Of a DNA stretch of 64,000 nucleotides, positions 51,345 through 59,580 are shown piece after piece; position 1 is the stretch's first letter, and each line of letters opens with the position of its first letter. This DNA is from Mariniblastus sp. (GTDB taxonomy: Bacteria > Planctomycetota > Planctomycetia > Pirellulales > Pirellulaceae): NCBI GenBank assembly GCA_028823415.1, contig JAPKBL010000009.1, positions 1 through 64,000 of the forward strand. The letters run 5' to 3'. The notes under the pieces are model-generated. The model was not told the origin of the DNA and made no database searches. It saw nothing but the letters and a program-made list of their open reading frames with translations. The position numbers and the translations under genes are program-made.

Positions 51345-52313
51345 CTAAAGCGAGGCTTCTAGGCGGCCAGTCAAATCCATGATTCGCAATTTCACATCTG
51401 CGTCCGATTCAAATGCCCGATTCTCAATCATAATCCACTTCAACCAATTCAAAGCTCCGAGAAAAGCGGAGGGTTGGTCGAGAATATAAATCAGATCAAC
51501 TTCTTGCTGGGTTAACGGGCGGATTTGAGAATAATCATTGATCGCGGATTCCCAGCGAGATTGATCTTCATGAACGATGCTTCCAAGGGCACGTGAAAGA
51601 TCGCAAGCCACACTGTCCATTTGCATCGCGCCAAAATCAACCAACCCCGACAATTCGTTTCCACGAAATATCAGGTGGTCATGCCAAATATCCCGAACGA
51701 CAGGCTGGACGGGGAAAACAGCGCCCCGCAAGGGTGCGAGGATCGTTGTAATTCGCTGGATGTGGGAAACACCAAGCCCCAAAATCAATGCCCGCAATCG
51801 GTAAATGTAATCCGGCAATCCAAATTCCGAGCAATGGCGGAGGGATTCGATTAACGAGGCAGAAGATGCCATGGCATCATACCGAGAGTTTAGGTTTTTT
51901 GAATTTTCGAATCCAAGATTAACCTGAGCCGAGGCAAGATGAAATTTAGCAAGACTCTCGGCAACTTGCGTGAGCCGCGCGTCATTGGGATCATCTTTAA
52001 AACAGGCGACCCCTTCTATCCACTTTGTCAATTCCCAGAAAAAACCGCCTGCGGAGATGAAACGCTCACCAATTTCTGTCTCAATCGGAGCCGGGATAAA
52101 TTCACACCCCATCCCAGCGGTGTGCACCAATACTAAATTTATCCACTCCAGTCGCGCGCGACTGGGGTGAGACAGCGGCCAGCGTCGAAGGCAATAACTT
52201 CGATCAGCTGCAGATATTTTCCATAGTTGTGCACCGCTGAATCCGCCGTTACCGCCAAGATAGTCAACGCTCAGTATTTCAGGAAGCACATAATGCTGCA
52301 GAATGGAGTGCAC
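51345..52313 (-). CDS. Aminoglycoside phosphotransferase/homoserine kinase-like (APH) family protein
   Basis: YCLRRWPLSHPSRARLEWI, VVRDIWHDHLIFRGNELSGLVDFGAMQMDSVACDLSRALGS. Confidence 0.82.
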   Translation of the reverse strand: MHSILQHYVLPEILSVDYLGGNGGFSGAQLWKISAADRSYCLRRWPLSHPSRARLEWINLVLVHTAGMGCEFIPAPIETEIGERFISAGGFFWELTKWIEGVACFKDDPNDARLTQVAESLAKFHLASAQVNLGFENSKNLNSRYDAMASSASLIESLRHCSEFGLPDYIYRLRALILGLGVSHIQRITTILAPLRGAVFPVQPVVRDIWHDHLIFRGNELSGLVDFGAMQMDSVACDLSRALGSIVHEDQSRWESAINDYSQIRPLTQQEVDLIYILDQPSAFLGALNWLKWIMIENRAFESDADVKLRIMDLTGRLEASL

Positions 52314-52340
52314 AATCGACAGAGCAGCTACCTCTTATTT

Positions 52341-53642
52341 TCAGTCTCGTAATTGAGATACAGCCACCGAGATATTCTGGCCACCAAACCCAAAACTATT
52401 GGTCAGTGCCATGTTACATTCCGCTTCTCGGGCTTGATTGGGAATGTAATCGAGGTCGCATAACGGATCCGGGTTCTCATAATTGATCGTCGGTGGCAGC
52501 ACGTTATCTCGCATCGCCATTAAACAGACAATGAGCTCGGTCGCACCAGCAGCCGCAATCAAATGCCCCATCATGCTCTTGGTACTGGAAATCGGTGTAT
52601 TCATGGCATTCTCACCAAACACCTCGCGGCACGCCTTCGTCTCCACTTTGTCGTTGACTGTCGTACTTGTGCCGTGAGCATTAACGTAATCGATTTGCTC
52701 AGGTGCGATCCCCGCATCTTCCAATGCCATCCGCATGCACCCAATCGCACCACGCCCATCAGGATGAATATCAGTAACCCGAAACGCATCAGCGGTTGAA
52801 CCGTAACCTACAATCTCGCCCCAAATATGAGCACCGCGGGCTTTAGCACGCTCATATTCCTCGAGCACTACCATCGCGGATCCTTCTCCCAAAACAAATC
52901 CATCCCGCAAGCGATCAAACGGACGGGACGCCCCTTGGGGGTTGTCGTTATTGGTCGAAAGTGCCGTCAAGAGATTGAATCCCGTAACACCAAACGGATG
53001 AATCATGCTGTGCGTTCCGCCCGACATCATCACGTCGGCCTCGCCTCGCCTAATAATTTCTGTCGCCTCTCCGACAGCCTGGTTGCTCGCCGCGCAGGCA
53101 GTTAAACAATTAGCATTAGGGCCCTGAGCGTTGAACAAGCTGGCAATATGGCCAACCGGCATATTGGGCTCCTGTTCCATTTCCACAACCGGATTGAGTC
53201 GGTCGAGTCCCGCGCGAGTAAATTCCGCGAGGTCGAGGCTGCCATCGGCATTAATCGATGACGCCATCATCGATGCAAAAGAAAGGAAGTCCTGATTTCC
53301 CTCACCACTCCCCATGTAGACGCCGAATCGTCGAGGATCCGTTATCGAATCACCAACGCCCGAAGCCTGGTAGGCTTGAATCGCTGCCCCCACTGCGAAC
53401 TTCGTATGCCGCCCCCGCAATTCCCACAATTTTGGATCATCGACAACGCTCGCAATATCCCAGTCTTTTATTTCCGCTGAAATGCGGGTCGGGAAATTAC
53501 TTGCATCGAAAATGGTCGTGTAGTCCACACCGGACTTACCCTCTTTGATCGCCGACCAAACGGTTTCAATATCATTACCTAATGGATTGATGACCCCGAC
53601 ACCAGTTACCACGACGCGGCGACGAATTCCAGATGCGATCAT
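52341..53642 (-). CDS. fabF: Beta-ketoacyl-ACP synthase II-like
   Basis: RRVVVTGVGVINPLGND, NCLTACAASNQAVGEA, YVNAHGTSTTVND, MGHLIAAAGATE. ORF opens at 53678; internal Met preferred. Confidence 0.9.
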   Translation of the reverse strand: MIASGIRRRVVVTGVGVINPLGNDIETVWSAIKEGKSGVDYTTIFDASNFPTRISAEIKDWDIASVVDDPKLWELRGRHTKFAVGAAIQAYQASGVGDSITDPRRFGVYMGSGEGNQDFLSFASMMASSINADGSLDLAEFTRAGLDRLNPVVEMEQEPNMPVGHIASLFNAQGPNANCLTACAASNQAVGEATEIIRRGEADVMMSGGTHSMIHPFGVTGFNLLTALSTNNDNPQGASRPFDRLRDGFVLGEGSAMVVLEEYERAKARGAHIWGEIVGYGSTADAFRVTDIHPDGRGAIGCMRMALEDAGIAPEQIDYVNAHGTSTTVNDKVETKACREVFGENAMNTPISSTKSMMGHLIAAAGATELIVCLMAMRDNVLPPTINYENPDPLCDLDYIPNQAREAECNMALTNSFGFGGQNISVAVSQLRD

Positions 53643-53773
53643 TTTCAACTCCGTTACTTGCTTAAAAGTAAATTCCAACCCGGCAGCGGATCCATATGCG
53701 ACTCGTCAACTGCCAAAAAAGTCTCATGACTCGACAATCTCAGCCAACCCGATCCCAATGCTCTTATCCGAAT

Positions 53774-53825
53774 CGCGGGATTTCTGCGCGGGATTTCTGC
53801 ATGGGATTTCTGCATGGGATTTCTG
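53774..53825. repeat. 13-bp tandem repeat x4
   Basis: cgcgggatttctg cgcgggatttctg catgggatttctg catgggatttctg, in the fabF/hotdog intergenic region. Confidence 0.95.
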
Positions 53826-53826
53826 C

Positions 53827-54366
53827 TTAACCCAATTTCAACAATGCCTTTTCCGCAGCAATCATATGCGCGGGTACCTTGACGGGATTCCCCTCCGTAT
53901 CAACCCCGACCTCGAACAACCTCAAAGTCCGGATCATACGGCAAAACTGAGCCGGTTCAAACAATTCAATATTTTCAAAACGTTCATCATCGAGACTGGC
54001 GAACATCAACTCGATCTCGCATTGCAATTCATCGCCAATGTGAGAAGTTCCTAGGACCATCGCCCCGATTCCTTCTTGATTGTCGATTTTCACGCGGTAC
54101 GTCAACGTTTCACCCGGGTAGGCTTCGCGATGAAACTTACACTTTGAAATCTTGGCAAGGACAATACGATCATTGAAATCACTCATTTGCCCAATCAATA
54201 AGCCACCGGTTTGGGCGAGTCCTTCTACGATGAGAGAGGGCGGAAAAAATGTCCGACCAGGCGCATAATCGTCGACCACTTCCTCACTTAGGGAAATGTT
54301 TTTCACGGCCACCGCCGACGTTCCGCTAACTAATTCAGTAAATCGATCTATCCAGAACCATCGCAT
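53827..54366 (-). CDS. Hotdog-fold FabZ-like dehydratase/thioesterase
   Basis: FPPSLIVEGLAQTGGLLIGQMSDF, CKFHREAYPGETLTYRVKI. Confidence 0.82.
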   Translation of the reverse strand: MRWFWIDRFTELVSGTSAVAVKNISLSEEVVDDYAPGRTFFPPSLIVEGLAQTGGLLIGQMSDFNDRIVLAKISKCKFHREAYPGETLTYRVKIDNQEGIGAMVLGTSHIGDELQCEIELMFASLDDERFENIELFEPAQFCRMIRTLRLFEVGVDTEGNPVKVPAHMIAAEKALLKLG

Positions 54367-54459
54367 CGAATCACACTCAAAAGAAAAATGATAGGGTTTA
54401 ATGAACGAAGGCCCAACGAGTGATTACCCGTGGACCTTTTGAATTACACATCGAGCCAA

Positions 54460-54843
54460 TTAGCTGATTTTTAATTCGACGTACTTACACAGGTCTTTGA
54501 CCGTGAGCAAATTCGCAAAATCCTGAATGAGAGGATTCGTCTCGAATTTGGTGAAATCCGCGAATGGCATTCGCTCTTTCAATTTTTCAAGTCCCTCGGG
54601 GGTGACTTTGCCGTCACTGATGTATTCAGCGTTGGTCAAAATGTCATCTGGGAAAAGTTCGTCGCGTGGAATTTGGATATCAAACGCTTTTTCAAGCTTG
54701 AAAACGATGTCCAGAAAATCGATAGACTCGGCACCAAGATCGCCCACCATGGTGGCCTCTTCGGTGACTTCGTCGTCTTCAACGCCTAAAGCGTCAATCA
54801 ACGCTTCTTTAACCTTACCAAATACCTCTTCGTTTACGGGCAT
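54460..54843 (-). CDS. Acyl carrier protein (long, 127 aa)
   Basis: MVGDLGAESIDFLDIVFKLEKAFDIQIPRDELF phosphopantetheine site and helix II. Confidence 0.9.
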   Translation of the reverse strand: MPVNEEVFGKVKEALIDALGVEDDEVTEEATMVGDLGAESIDFLDIVFKLEKAFDIQIPRDELFPDDILTNAEYISDGKVTPEGLEKLKERMPFADFTKFETNPLIQDFANLLTVKDLCKYVELKIS

Positions 54844-54924
54844 TCGAAACTCTCTCCGTTTGGAACTGCTGTGTGAATATGATTTGTAGGCTCACCTAAA
54901 TGAACGAACCTACGAACGTTCTGA

Positions 54925-55488
54925 TTAACTGGTCGCCAAAGTCGCTCCCGAACCGGGATTTGGACTTTCGTTTCCAAGTTGATTAAATAACCACTTAAAA
55001 TTGATACGAAATTTGTGTTTCATATAGTCGTCTATGGCGGGATCTACATCATCTCGGTCCGCCAAATTAAATGTATCAAGCACTAACCTGCCGCTTGTCG
55101 CAGGGGTCCCGTTAACCGTTCCCACCACTTTCAAACTCGTTAATGATCCATCTACTTTTTTTATTTCGGCATCCACTCTTAATGAATCGCCAGGTTGTAC
55201 AAACCCCTGAAATTTGAGGCTCTTGGTCTCCCGCAGAACAACACTGGAATATTGAAAATCATGAGACGAGCGAACTAACCACATGCTCGTCTGAAACATT
55301 GACTCCAACATCATTACACCCGGCATCACAGGAAACCTTGGAAAATGGTCCTGAAGGTAATCTTCGGACAAAGTAAGACACTTCACCGCCGTAATCGACG
55401 AACCTTTTTCCAGCGCAAGTATTCTGTCGAGCTGGGAAAATCGCATTCTCAATGAGCCCACTGTAGGTTTGGGGTGACCCCGAAACAT
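54925..55488 (-). CDS. Hotdog-fold FabZ-like dehydratase
   Basis: YLQDHFPRFPVMPGVMMLESMFQTSMWL, SLKFQGFVQPGDSLRVDAEI. Confidence 0.87.
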   Translation of the reverse strand: MFRGHPKPTVGSLRMRFSQLDRILALEKGSSITAVKCLTLSEDYLQDHFPRFPVMPGVMMLESMFQTSMWLVRSSHDFQYSSVVLRETKSLKFQGFVQPGDSLRVDAEIKKVDGSLTSLKVVGTVNGTPATSGRLVLDTFNLADRDDVDPAIDDYMKHKFRINFKWLFNQLGNESPNPGSGATLATS

Positions 55489-55744
55489 CCCGTCGATGCT
55501 TTCTCTGGTCGCCCCAAATGTAGCAAAATGGATGTTTTACCTCAACAACAGATAGCCTCCAGAATCACCAATTTCAACAGTTAAATTCCTCGGGGAATCA
55601 AGCTCCAAACCCATTTACCTTGCCCAATAGGTCTCGCCCCTAGCCGCGATCAAAAAGAACCCCCCAGACCACCCCAAACCCCCGTAGAATGGCCGATTTT
55701 TTCACTCCATACCATTACGAATGAAAATCTGCTAAGATCTTGGG

Positions 55745-57502
55745 ATGCGACGAGGAATAGCAGTCTCACCCGGAGTTGCAATTGGCACTGCCTATGTGAT
55801 TCACGAAATTTTCGTTAATCCAGATACGAAGCGCCTCGAAGACTCCCAAATTACCGCCGAACTGGCCAACTATGAGACCGCTCGCGACAAAGCCGGTGCG
55901 GATCTTCGCGCATTGGAGCGCAAGGTTGAAGCACAAGTTGGCCGCGAGGAAGCTTCCATCTTTGCCGTCCATCAGGCGATCCTTCGCGATGCAGCGTTCA
56001 CCAACAAAATACGCAGTTGGATTGTCGATGACAAAATGAACTCGTCCGCCGCGCTTCATCGGCTACTTGGAGAATACACCACCCTCTTTGCCAGAACCAA
56101 CGACGAATACCTCCAAGAAAGACTTAACGACGTTCGGGACGTAATTATTCGACTGGGCAGCCATCTCAATGACGCCGCCAAACCTGAGACCGGTTCAATC
56201 GTCGGCCCCCTCATTGTCGTGGCTGACGAACTCCTGCCATCCCAAGTCGTCGCTCTAGGTGACATGGACGTCCATGGCATCGTCACGCAAAAAGGAAGCC
56301 AAACGAGTCACGCCGCGATCGTGGCTCGTTCGAGGGGTATCCCAGCGGTATCCGGCGTCAGTGGAATCGCGCGAAAAGTCAAAACTGGAGACACAATCGT
56401 TGTCGATGGCCGCGACGGTCATATCGAGATCAATCCTAACTCCGAGACGCTGAAGGCTTTCAGAAAACTAGAACGCGAATTTTTCGATCTGAAAGACAAA
56501 CTCGCAACCAACCGAGATCAGCCGTCGTTGACTGCGGATGGTTGCGAACTTCGCTTGCAAGGAAACATCAACGGTGTCGCAGATGCCAATGCAGCCTGTG
56601 CCATGGGTGCTTCCGGTATCGGGCTCTATCGAACGGAATACCTGTATCTGACCCACCCGAGCGTCCCCGACGAAGATGAACAGTACGAAGCCTATCGAGC
56701 AATCGTCGCCGCCAGCCCCAATCACAACGTAACCATTCGGACACTCGACATCGGGGGTGACAAAACCGTCGCTTACCTCGGCCACGACCATAAAGAGGCC
56801 AACCCTTTTATGGGATGGCGGAGCATCCGACTCTCATTCGAGCATCCCGAGTTCTTCAACACACAAATTCGCGCGATCGTGCGTGCCGCGAGCGAATTCC
56901 CAGAGGGAACGGTCCGACTGATGTTTCCGATGGTCACGACGGTAGAAGAAATTCGGAAACTTCGAAGCATGGTTCGCCGAGCCTACAAGACGCTCAATTC
57001 AAGAGGTATTAAGACAAAGGAAGTCCCGATTGGAATGATGCTGGAAGTTCCTGCAGCAGCCGTTTCGATTAGTACAATGATTGATTTAGTCGATTTCGTT
57101 TCAGTCGGCTCAAACGACCTCGTGCAATACCTGATGGCTGCCGACCGTGACAATCCTAAAGTCGCACACCTTTGCCAACCTCTGGCACCACCGGTGTTAA
57201 TCGTTTTAAAAAACGTTATCGAAGTTTGCAATCAAGCGAACGTCCCAATCACAGTATGCGGTGAAATGGCTGGAATGCCACGAGCATTTGTACTCTTGCT
57301 TGGGATGGGACTCCGAAGATTCAGTATGAGCCCCGCGTTCATTCCTTCGATCAAGAAACTGGCGAGTCAAATTACGGTAGAAGAATCTGAACGAATCGTC
57401 GCCGCAGTAATGAAATTCAAAACGACGGCACAAGTCAAAAAATTCGTCGCACGCTTGATTGAGCGAATCGCGCCAGATCTGAAAATGCTGTCGACGGAGT
57501 GA
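55745..57502 (+). CDS. ptsI: Phosphoenolpyruvate-protein phosphotransferase (PTS enzyme I)
   Basis: GIVTQKGSQTSHAAIVARSRGIPAVSG, GIGLYRTEYLYL, RTLDIGGDKTVAYLG, FVSVGSNDLVQYLMAADRDN. Confidence 0.95.
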   Translation: MRRGIAVSPGVAIGTAYVIHEIFVNPDTKRLEDSQITAELANYETARDKAGADLRALERKVEAQVGREEASIFAVHQAILRDAAFTNKIRSWIVDDKMNSSAALHRLLGEYTTLFARTNDEYLQERLNDVRDVIIRLGSHLNDAAKPETGSIVGPLIVVADELLPSQVVALGDMDVHGIVTQKGSQTSHAAIVARSRGIPAVSGVSGIARKVKTGDTIVVDGRDGHIEINPNSETLKAFRKLEREFFDLKDKLATNRDQPSLTADGCELRLQGNINGVADANAACAMGASGIGLYRTEYLYLTHPSVPDEDEQYEAYRAIVAASPNHNVTIRTLDIGGDKTVAYLGHDHKEANPFMGWRSIRLSFEHPEFFNTQIRAIVRAASEFPEGTVRLMFPMVTTVEEIRKLRSMVRRAYKTLNSRGIKTKEVPIGMMLEVPAAAVSISTMIDLVDFVSVGSNDLVQYLMAADRDNPKVAHLCQPLAPPVLIVLKNVIEVCNQANVPITVCGEMAGMPRAFVLLLGMGLRRFSMSPAFIPSIKKLASQITVEESERIVAAVMKFKTTAQVKKFVARLIERIAPDLKMLSTE

Positions 57503-57538
57503 CCTCGCGTTTCACGCCGCCCCCTTCTACTCACAAGA

Positions 57539-58849
57539 CTAGCGTTGGTCAGAAGGAACTTCCTTAGCTGACCCCAACGCTACACGGCCGCGCTTGGGAA
57601 TTCCACCTAAAAGCATCAACAAAGTGATCAATAAGATGGCACTTGGTTGAACATGAATGAGTCGGCCAATCGCTACAAATGCCCCGGACAACCCGAAACA
57701 AACGAGCACCAAAAGAACGATGCCGCGCTCATCACGCATTTCTCTCCAGCGTGTGAGATTGGTCGTGGACAGAATCAACAGAAACGGAAGCAAGAGAATC
57801 GTCAAATCGTAGCCATAAAAATGCGGACTCAGGAGCGCGGTGGCAACCACCATTGCGGAAAACTGCCGCGCAAACGCCTCCGAGTTGAAAGCAACCGGTT
57901 CACCTACAACCCGCCACAATAAAACGACAATGACCACTGACAGCAGCAAGGTAAAAACTTTCGACAACCAAGGAGGCTGTGCATGAAACGTTAACGTCAC
58001 GGCGCCCCACAAACTGTGAGCATCTTCAAGCTGATAGCCAAGCGTTTGCAAATAGTTATTCATTTGCGAAACCACATTTAGATAATCAATGAAGAGACCG
58101 CCCTGAAAAAACCACGAATAGGCAACCAGGGACACAACCACCGAGACTGCCCCGGCGGCAAACGACCACTGCCGTTTCGCCAACATCGCCAACCCAATCA
58201 CCAAGCCTAGATGGGGTTTGAAAACGATCAATCCAAAAACCAGTCCAGCCGGAAAGGGGCGTTGATGGCGGAGTAATAAAAACGTCCCCAACAAGATTAA
58301 CAAAAGGAAAACCGACTTCTGCCCCATAATGAGCGAGTTCAGAAACGGCACGTAAAAAACAGCAGCGAGGACATAGACGAAAATATATGCTCGGCACGAA
58401 GGGTAAAACCGGAACATCAGCCAACCACAGACCGAAAACGCTAACGCACTCAGCCCCAACCATAACTTGGACGCGGTCGTATAATCAAGCGCCGCCATTG
58501 GCCTCAGAATTGAATAATAAAATGGTGGATAGACCATTGGGAAATAACTCGATGCGGGCCACTCAAAACCTACAACTTGAGGATCGTGCTGCATCGAATC
58601 GACGTATTGCGTGTCGTACAACCGCGCTGGCTGATCCCCTGACAGGACGGTCGCGCCAATCCACTCCTGAAGAAAATCACCGCCCAATGGCGCAGTTCGC
58701 GGTCCGTCAATCACCTGGAAATTAGGTGAAAAGAAAAAGATCAGCACGGCGATCAGCAACGGAAGGCTGAGGGTCAGCCAAGGCACACCAACGTTCGGCG
58801 ATTCGGCGTTTCCGGCAATCGAATTGCGCTGGCTCTCCGATGGAGTCAT
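57539..58849 (-). CDS. DUF2029 / GT87-like multi-TM glycosyltransferase
   Basis: GGDFLQEWIGATVLSGDQPARLYD, YPPFYYSILRPMA, LVFGLIVFKPHLGLVIGLAMLAKRQW. Confidence 0.85.
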   Translation of the reverse strand: MTPSESQRNSIAGNAESPNVGVPWLTLSLPLLIAVLIFFFSPNFQVIDGPRTAPLGGDFLQEWIGATVLSGDQPARLYDTQYVDSMQHDPQVVGFEWPASSYFPMVYPPFYYSILRPMAALDYTTASKLWLGLSALAFSVCGWLMFRFYPSCRAYIFVYVLAAVFYVPFLNSLIMGQKSVFLLLILLGTFLLLRHQRPFPAGLVFGLIVFKPHLGLVIGLAMLAKRQWSFAAGAVSVVVSLVAYSWFFQGGLFIDYLNVVSQMNNYLQTLGYQLEDAHSLWGAVTLTFHAQPPWLSKVFTLLLSVVIVVLLWRVVGEPVAFNSEAFARQFSAMVVATALLSPHFYGYDLTILLLPFLLILSTTNLTRWREMRDERGIVLLVLVCFGLSGAFVAIGRLIHVQPSAILLITLLMLLGGIPKRGRVALGSAKEVPSDQR

Positions 58850-58981
58850 ACCAATATTGCACTCATGAAAGGGCTATTCTTTTACTCGCTAAAGAATAAC
58901 CGACAACTGAGACAAACCGAATGCCGATCTTGCGCTGCTGTCAGTCTTTGCGTTGACGATCTTCCTCCATCTGCGCACAAA

Positions 58982-59008
58982 AAAACCTTTGCCGAAAAGC
59001 AAAGGTTC
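58982..59008 (-). terminator. Rho-independent terminator of the thioredoxin gene
   Basis: AACCTTTGC-cgaaaa-GCAAAGGTT; on the minus strand followed by a T run. Confidence 0.85.
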
Positions 59009-59038
59009 TGATTTAACTGCTAATTGCGTCGCAAGTTG

Positions 59039-59359
59039 CTAACTACTGTGATTGTCGAGGACAGCCTGTAGTTCACTCTTGTCCTTGTAGCCCGCGATAC
59101 GTTCTACGACTTCGCCACCCTTAAATACTAAAATCGTTGGAACCGCGGAAATTCCAAACTGAACCGCTAATTCCATATGATCGCCTACGTTTACCTTGCC
59201 GACGACCGATTTTCCATCGTTCTCTACAGCAAGCTCGTCAATGACTGGACCCAGTCGTTTGCAAGGAGGTCAGCCTTGTGACCAAAAATCAACCAAAACG
59301 GGTTTATCGGAGCCGATAACATCTGCTTCGAATGAGTCCTTTGTAAATTCTGCCGCCAT
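59039..59359 (-). CDS. Candidate selenoprotein thioredoxin, UGA at complement(59270..59272) read as Sec
   Basis: Absent from the ORF track. Reading through one in-frame UGA gives MAAEFTKDSFEADVIGSDKPVLVDFWSQG-U-PPCKRLGPVIDELAVENDGKSVVGKVNVGDHMELAVQFGISAVPTILVFKGGEVVERIAGYKDKSELQAVLDNHSS*, a full thioredoxin fold with cis-Pro AVPT and U replacing the first Cys of CxxC. Confidence 0.9.
59243..59256 (-). promoter_or_regulatory. Candidate bacterial SECIS hairpin (thioredoxin)
   Basis: mRNA sense GACUG-GGUC-CAGUC, 14-27 nt 3' of the UGA, apical GGU at +19..+21; outer CAA/UUG extension possible. Confidence 0.7.
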
Positions 59360-59580
59360 ATTTTCTCCAATTTAAAATTCTTCGTCAGGCTCGGGACGTG
59401 CCCGAATAACGAAACCACAAGTTCAGATAATCTCGACCGTTTTTCCGATTTTAGCCGGTAGCCCAAGTAGGTCAACAAGCCATCTAAACGAGATCGACAC
59501 GATCGAGTGTTGCTACGTTGATGATTATCGTCAACCGCAGAATAAACTTACACTTCCCCAAGTATTTTCATGAAAAAACT

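Noticed and set aside
53774-53825. Possible CRISPR-like array
   Set aside because: Only 13-bp units head-to-tail with no spacers and no cas genes nearby.
53545-54054. 169 aa plus-strand ORF across the 13-bp repeats
   Set aside because: Antisense to fabF/hotdog genes; its repeat peptide comes from the tandem DNA repeat.
59224-59478. 84 aa minus-strand ORF over the thioredoxin locus
   Set aside because: Wrong frame; the thioredoxin frame explains the region fully once the UGA is read through.
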